NCBI RefSeq assembly: GCF_016802725.1
Contig: NC_052671.1
Location: 14,403,231 to 14,467,230, forward strand
Length of the DNA: 64,000 nucleotides
Reading direction: 5' to 3'
Origin: Solenopsis invicta
Taxonomy: Eukaryota; Arthropoda; Insecta; Hymenoptera; Formicidae
Shown piece by piece: positions 60,625 to 64,000 of the stretch. Made by a program: the position numbers and the translations under genes. The notes beneath the pieces were generated by a model. That model had not been told where the DNA came from. It worked only from the letters and a program-made list of their open reading frames with translations, and ran no database searches. The stretch's first letter is position 1, and each line of letters begins with the position of its first letter.

Positions 60625-61036
60625 ATGTGTTTCAAAATAAAAACTTTGAGCGCCATTTTGAGCCACTTGGTGGAGGTTTGACAAAAAGAAAATAGGAACA
60701 TAATTTTCTTATTTTGTTTTCATAGAACGCGAATCTTTAATAAAACACAGGCATTATTATAAAAAAATTTTATCTGGGCCTTATTGGGTCCAAAGTGAGT
60801 TTTGGACCCAAAATCTATTGTAAGTAGCTCATCTAATGACCCTGTTCGAATCCTACAACTTTTCTTTGAAACATTATTTTTCAAAAATATATTGTTTTCG
60901 AGATATTTTAGTCTCTAAAATATTTAATTTAATTCATTCAACTAAATGTTGAGTAGATTCAGTTAATTTTTTATTTAAAAATTTGAATGATTGATGAATA
61001 AACTATATTTTCCTTTGTGCAATTAAATTATTATTA
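60625..61036. repeat. Tandem duplication, first copy
   Basis: Shares GTGTTTCAAAATAA, ATTGG(G/C)TCCAAAGTG, TTCGAATCCT(A/C)CAAC and TTCAACTAAATGTTGAG with the second copy in the same order, offset about 480 bp. No frame. Confidence 0.85.
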
Positions 61037-61104
61037 AAACAAATATTTTAGATAGACAAATCTGGTGATTCCATGGCTGCTGTATTATACCCGATTTGGT
61101 AGAA

Positions 61105-61538
61105 ATGTGTTTCAAAATAAGAACTTTGAGTACTATTTTGCGACTTTTGGTGGAGATATAGCAAAAAATTACCAGGAACAAAATTCACTTATTTGTATTT
61201 AGAATGCATATCTGCAATAAAACGTAGGCGTTTCCAAAAAATCAACCTGGGTTTTATTGGCTCCAAAGTGGGACTTGGGTTCAAAATTTAAGTAACTCAT
61301 CTGATGACCCTCTTCGAATCCTCCAACGTTTCTTTGAAACATTTTTTTTTCAAAATGCATTGTTTTTTAAGGTATTTTGACCTTTTTAGTGAAAAAAAAA
61401 ATTTGTCAAAAAATTAAAATATTTAATCCGATACATTCAACTAAATGTTGAGCTAACTTAGTTAATTCTTGATTAAAAAATTTGAATAATTGACATAAAT
61501 AAATTATATCTTCTTTCGCGCAAATAAATAATTACTGA
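61105..61538. repeat. Tandem duplication, second copy
   Basis: Partner of 60625-61036. It contains about 35 bp near 61388-61425 that the first copy lacks. Divergence is appreciable, so the event is not recent. Confidence 0.85.
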
Positions 61539-61607
61539 ATTAACTTAATGTTAAGTTGATAGCATTGAACTAAATATTTTAGTTTTTCAACAATTTCTTT
61601 TTCTCAA
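61389..61607. mobile_element. TA-MITE related to the 3526 copy
   Basis: Flanked by TA (61387-61388 and 61608-61609). The right end CAATTTCTTTTTCTCAA is the inverse of a CACTGAGAAAAAG-type terminus; the left end GTGAAAAAAAAAATTTG is degraded. Interior partly palindromic. Overlaps the tandem duplication. Confidence 0.5.
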
Positions 61608-61639
61608 TATAAGTAATTAGTTAAAATGGTCAAACATGT

Positions 61640-64000
61640 TCTGATACAAATTGGACAGAATTTATAGGATCTCAAGATTTGATCATCCGTCTATTTCAAA
61701 CGTACGTGAGCTTTCGACTGACATTAATTAGTCATTCATATTACTTTCAAAAATACAACTCGTCACCTTGTAAGTGAAGTATTTTCAGCCAATCAATACT
61801 AAAATATGAAAAAAAATATGTTTCCGCGAATGCGCAGTATACAAATCAATCGATTGAATTAATCGTGCTGAAAGCCATTCGTTTCAGTAACCAAGGATAC
61901 TTAACTGATTTCTCTAATCGCGATCTCAATCGTATTCTTAATAATACTTCTGTAGAGGATTAGAATAACATCGTTGATGTAAACGTGGCTACGTAACGAT
62001 TCTAACCGCATAGCGCCTCGCTATAATTTCATTGTAATAGCGATGTCGTGTGGCGAGCCGTGCTGGCCGAGGAAGTCGTTCTTCGTACCGGTATACGAAG
62101 GTCGTTTAGAAACGATCGGCGAACGATTAGTATCGAAGAAGGAGGGACGAGCACGCATCTGGCGCACCTGACGGTCAGTCGTTCGTACGGTGCCTCGCTC
62201 CTTCTCACCCGTTTCTCCGTCTTGCTCGTGGTTCCCCTTTCTGCACAACCCTTCGGCGCAACACCCCGGCGCAACGTGTATCAGCCTATAGACGTTGGGC
62301 CCCGTAACGTCCGCTTCTTAATGATCGTTATTGAAATTTTACTGCTTCTTAATTAGGAATTAAAGACCGGTTGCACCTATGGCCCCTGTCGTTAAGAAAT
62401 TAGCGGGACGGGCCTCGTTGCTCGATGATCGGGCATATTCCACTAATTGCTCTCTCAATATCATTTCTATACCTTCATGGCGTTGGTCTAATCTATCTTC
62501 GAGCCCGACATCATCTCTTATGGGCTGAAGGTGTTTCGGCAATATTATAATGAATAAAAGAGTGTTAGGAGCATCAAGTGCTTATTGCGCCGTAATACAT
62601 CTTGCAGTGATTGATTTTATATCATTAAATTGCCGTTATTTCAATCCAATTTAAAACAATCGGCTTGCCGTCCAATGTTTTGACATATAAATACAAAAAA
62701 AGATATTAGATTTAACTGATACTTTCAGAGCTGGATATGAATACATTCATAAGATAAGAATAAGAATAAGATATTTTTCAGATACGGAAAAGAAGCATCT
62801 GTTCGCAGTTGTAGCGCTGTTCCTCGTTTTGCACGCGGCGGTGCCACTTTCGATTATGTAAAAAAGTCGTGAAAGTACGCGGCAGAAGCGTGCAGCGTGG
62901 TAACGTACAGCGGATTTTTGCGAATAATCGCGATAACATCTCCTCCCCGCACGTAGCATTTCGCCGAATCTTACCGGTCGATCTGCGGCTTACTTACGAA
63001 ACGGGCGTGCGCTAGTGCGTAGCGCGGCATTACGAATTCGTGCGTAGGCAATAAGAAGTACCCGTGGCGGCAATAAAGGAAGACGCGCCGGAGTGGGTTG
63101 CCTTGTTCACTTATGCGAGCGGCACCGCTCGAGTGACTCCTCGAACGGAATTTCACCGACATCTGCGTGTCCTCCGCGGCTTCCCTTCGGTTTCCTCACC
63201 TGATCGCCCCGCTTTACACGCGTAGCCGACCTGCACGCACGCACGCACGCATGTACTGCAGAATACGTTTTGCGGAACGTCGAACTCGCGACGTTTCGAA
63301 ACGCAAAGGTGCTGCGTCAGGGGTGAACGAGCACGACATACGGAGAGACAGGAGACTCGCGTATACTGACCGAGCTGCACCTTCTCGCACCGCGTCGAGC
63401 GATTCAGTAACTGACATCCGTCGGTTCCTTTATCGACGTCACGTCGATGGAGTTTTTTATGAATAAGGCAGGATATGTGTGTCGAGAACGGCACAATCAG
63501 AGTTCGGAGAACCGGCGATAAGTACGAAGAGATCAGCGTTAGATTTCACCGATTGATACTTTCGCTCGGTCTCATTACTTCACGGATGGAAAGGATAATA
63601 AACATGCGAGTCCCATCTTATCTTTACAGATCGAAGCTACGCGTCGTAGAATTGTTAACCTGATCACGAATACAAATTTGCTTGTTGAACGCCGACGTCC
63701 ATGTCTTATTAAAGCCCGGCATAGTGATCCTACCCGCGCGCATATCTTCCGGCATCGTGATTCTTTCTCGTCGCGATATTATCTGGCAACGTACGCGCGG
63801 CATGTAAACGACGGCAGAACAGGCCTGCTGTAAATTTTTAAAATAAACTTCCCCGGTGGGAAGCACACACGATCGACAGGCTCGCGTGCACAGAAAACCG
63901 TTCGCCGCCTTCGAGTATGTAGGAAACCGGAAGTTTTTCTTGGCGATAGCGCAGAGAGGGAGCGCGGCGAGGCGAGGCGAGGGAACGGCGTTCCCTCGGT
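61640..64000. other. Intergenic DNA, CpG-rich at 62.0-62.4 and 62.9-64.0 kb
   Basis: Short overlapping frames on both strands without motifs. A (GCAC)n run lies near 63233-63250 and a (GGCGA)n run with a GGGAACGGCGTTCCC palindrome at the window edge (63965-63995). It could be the edge of another promoter island continuing outside the window. Confidence 0.45.

Noticed and set aside
1..64000. CRISPR array, bacterial operon, phage or viral genes
   Set aside because: No spaced identical short repeats, no gene clusters with ribosome sites and no viral-type reading frames. The tandem repeats here are long-unit, diverged and AT-rich.
1..64000. Autonomous transposon (transposase or reverse transcriptase frame)
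   Set aside because: None of the frames carries recognisable catalytic motifs. All mobile elements found are short non-autonomous copies.

Overview
The window looks like a non-coding, regulatory-rich part of an insect nuclear genome, most likely a hymenopteran and perhaps an ant. I base this on four things: CpG is not depleted and is often locally enriched; GC-rich unique DNA alternates sharply with AT-rich blocks; (CT)n/(GA)n microsatellites are everywhere; and many short TA-flanked inverted-repeat elements (MITEs) are present. I see no bacterial gene organisation, no rRNA, no convincing tRNA and no transposase or reverse transcriptase reading frame.

The one exon I recognise is on the minus strand at 19980-20438. 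It ends in MEWLYKKEPLFTLAHFWQQ and then a textbook splice donor (CAG|GTAAGT). The W..KKE......FWQQ pattern is what I remember from the N-terminus of the homeobox protein Cut (CUX family). The exon is therefore read as the first coding exon of cut (ct). On this reading 1-19979 is the start of a very long first intron, and everything above about 20.4 kb is 5'UTR, promoter and upstream regulatory DNA, as expected for a patterning gene. The downstream exons (coiled coil, CUT repeats, homeodomain) are outside the window.

A second coding-like patch lies at 30507-30758 on the plus strand, inside a CpG-rich island (29.8-30.76 kb). It is open on both strands with GC-rich wobble positions. I do not recognise its product. 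Other GC/CpG-rich islands (26.9-28.2, 36.1-36.6, 42.0-42.9, 56.5-57.8, 59.5-60.3 and 62.9-64.0 kb) could be promoters, UTR exons or enhancers but show no decisive signal.

The rest is repeat-structured. It holds nested TA MITEs at 3.04-4.13 kb, a hairpin MITE inserted into another TIR element at 43.80-44.20 kb, and a MITE-containing tandem duplication at 47.09-48.19 kb. Related copies lie at 51.0-51.84, 58.2-58.3 and 61.39-61.61 kb. There are also a Tc1-type MITE at 37.78 kb, other TIR elements (8.8, 33.4, 40.1, 44.3 and 45.5 kb), a seven-copy degenerate minisatellite of about 160-190 bp (28.5-29.7 kb), and several two-copy repeats (1.9/5.6, 11.0/11.3, 41.06/41.52 and 60.6/61.1 kb).

All homology statements come from memory of protein families; no search was run. 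Repeat boundaries marked approximate were placed by eye.
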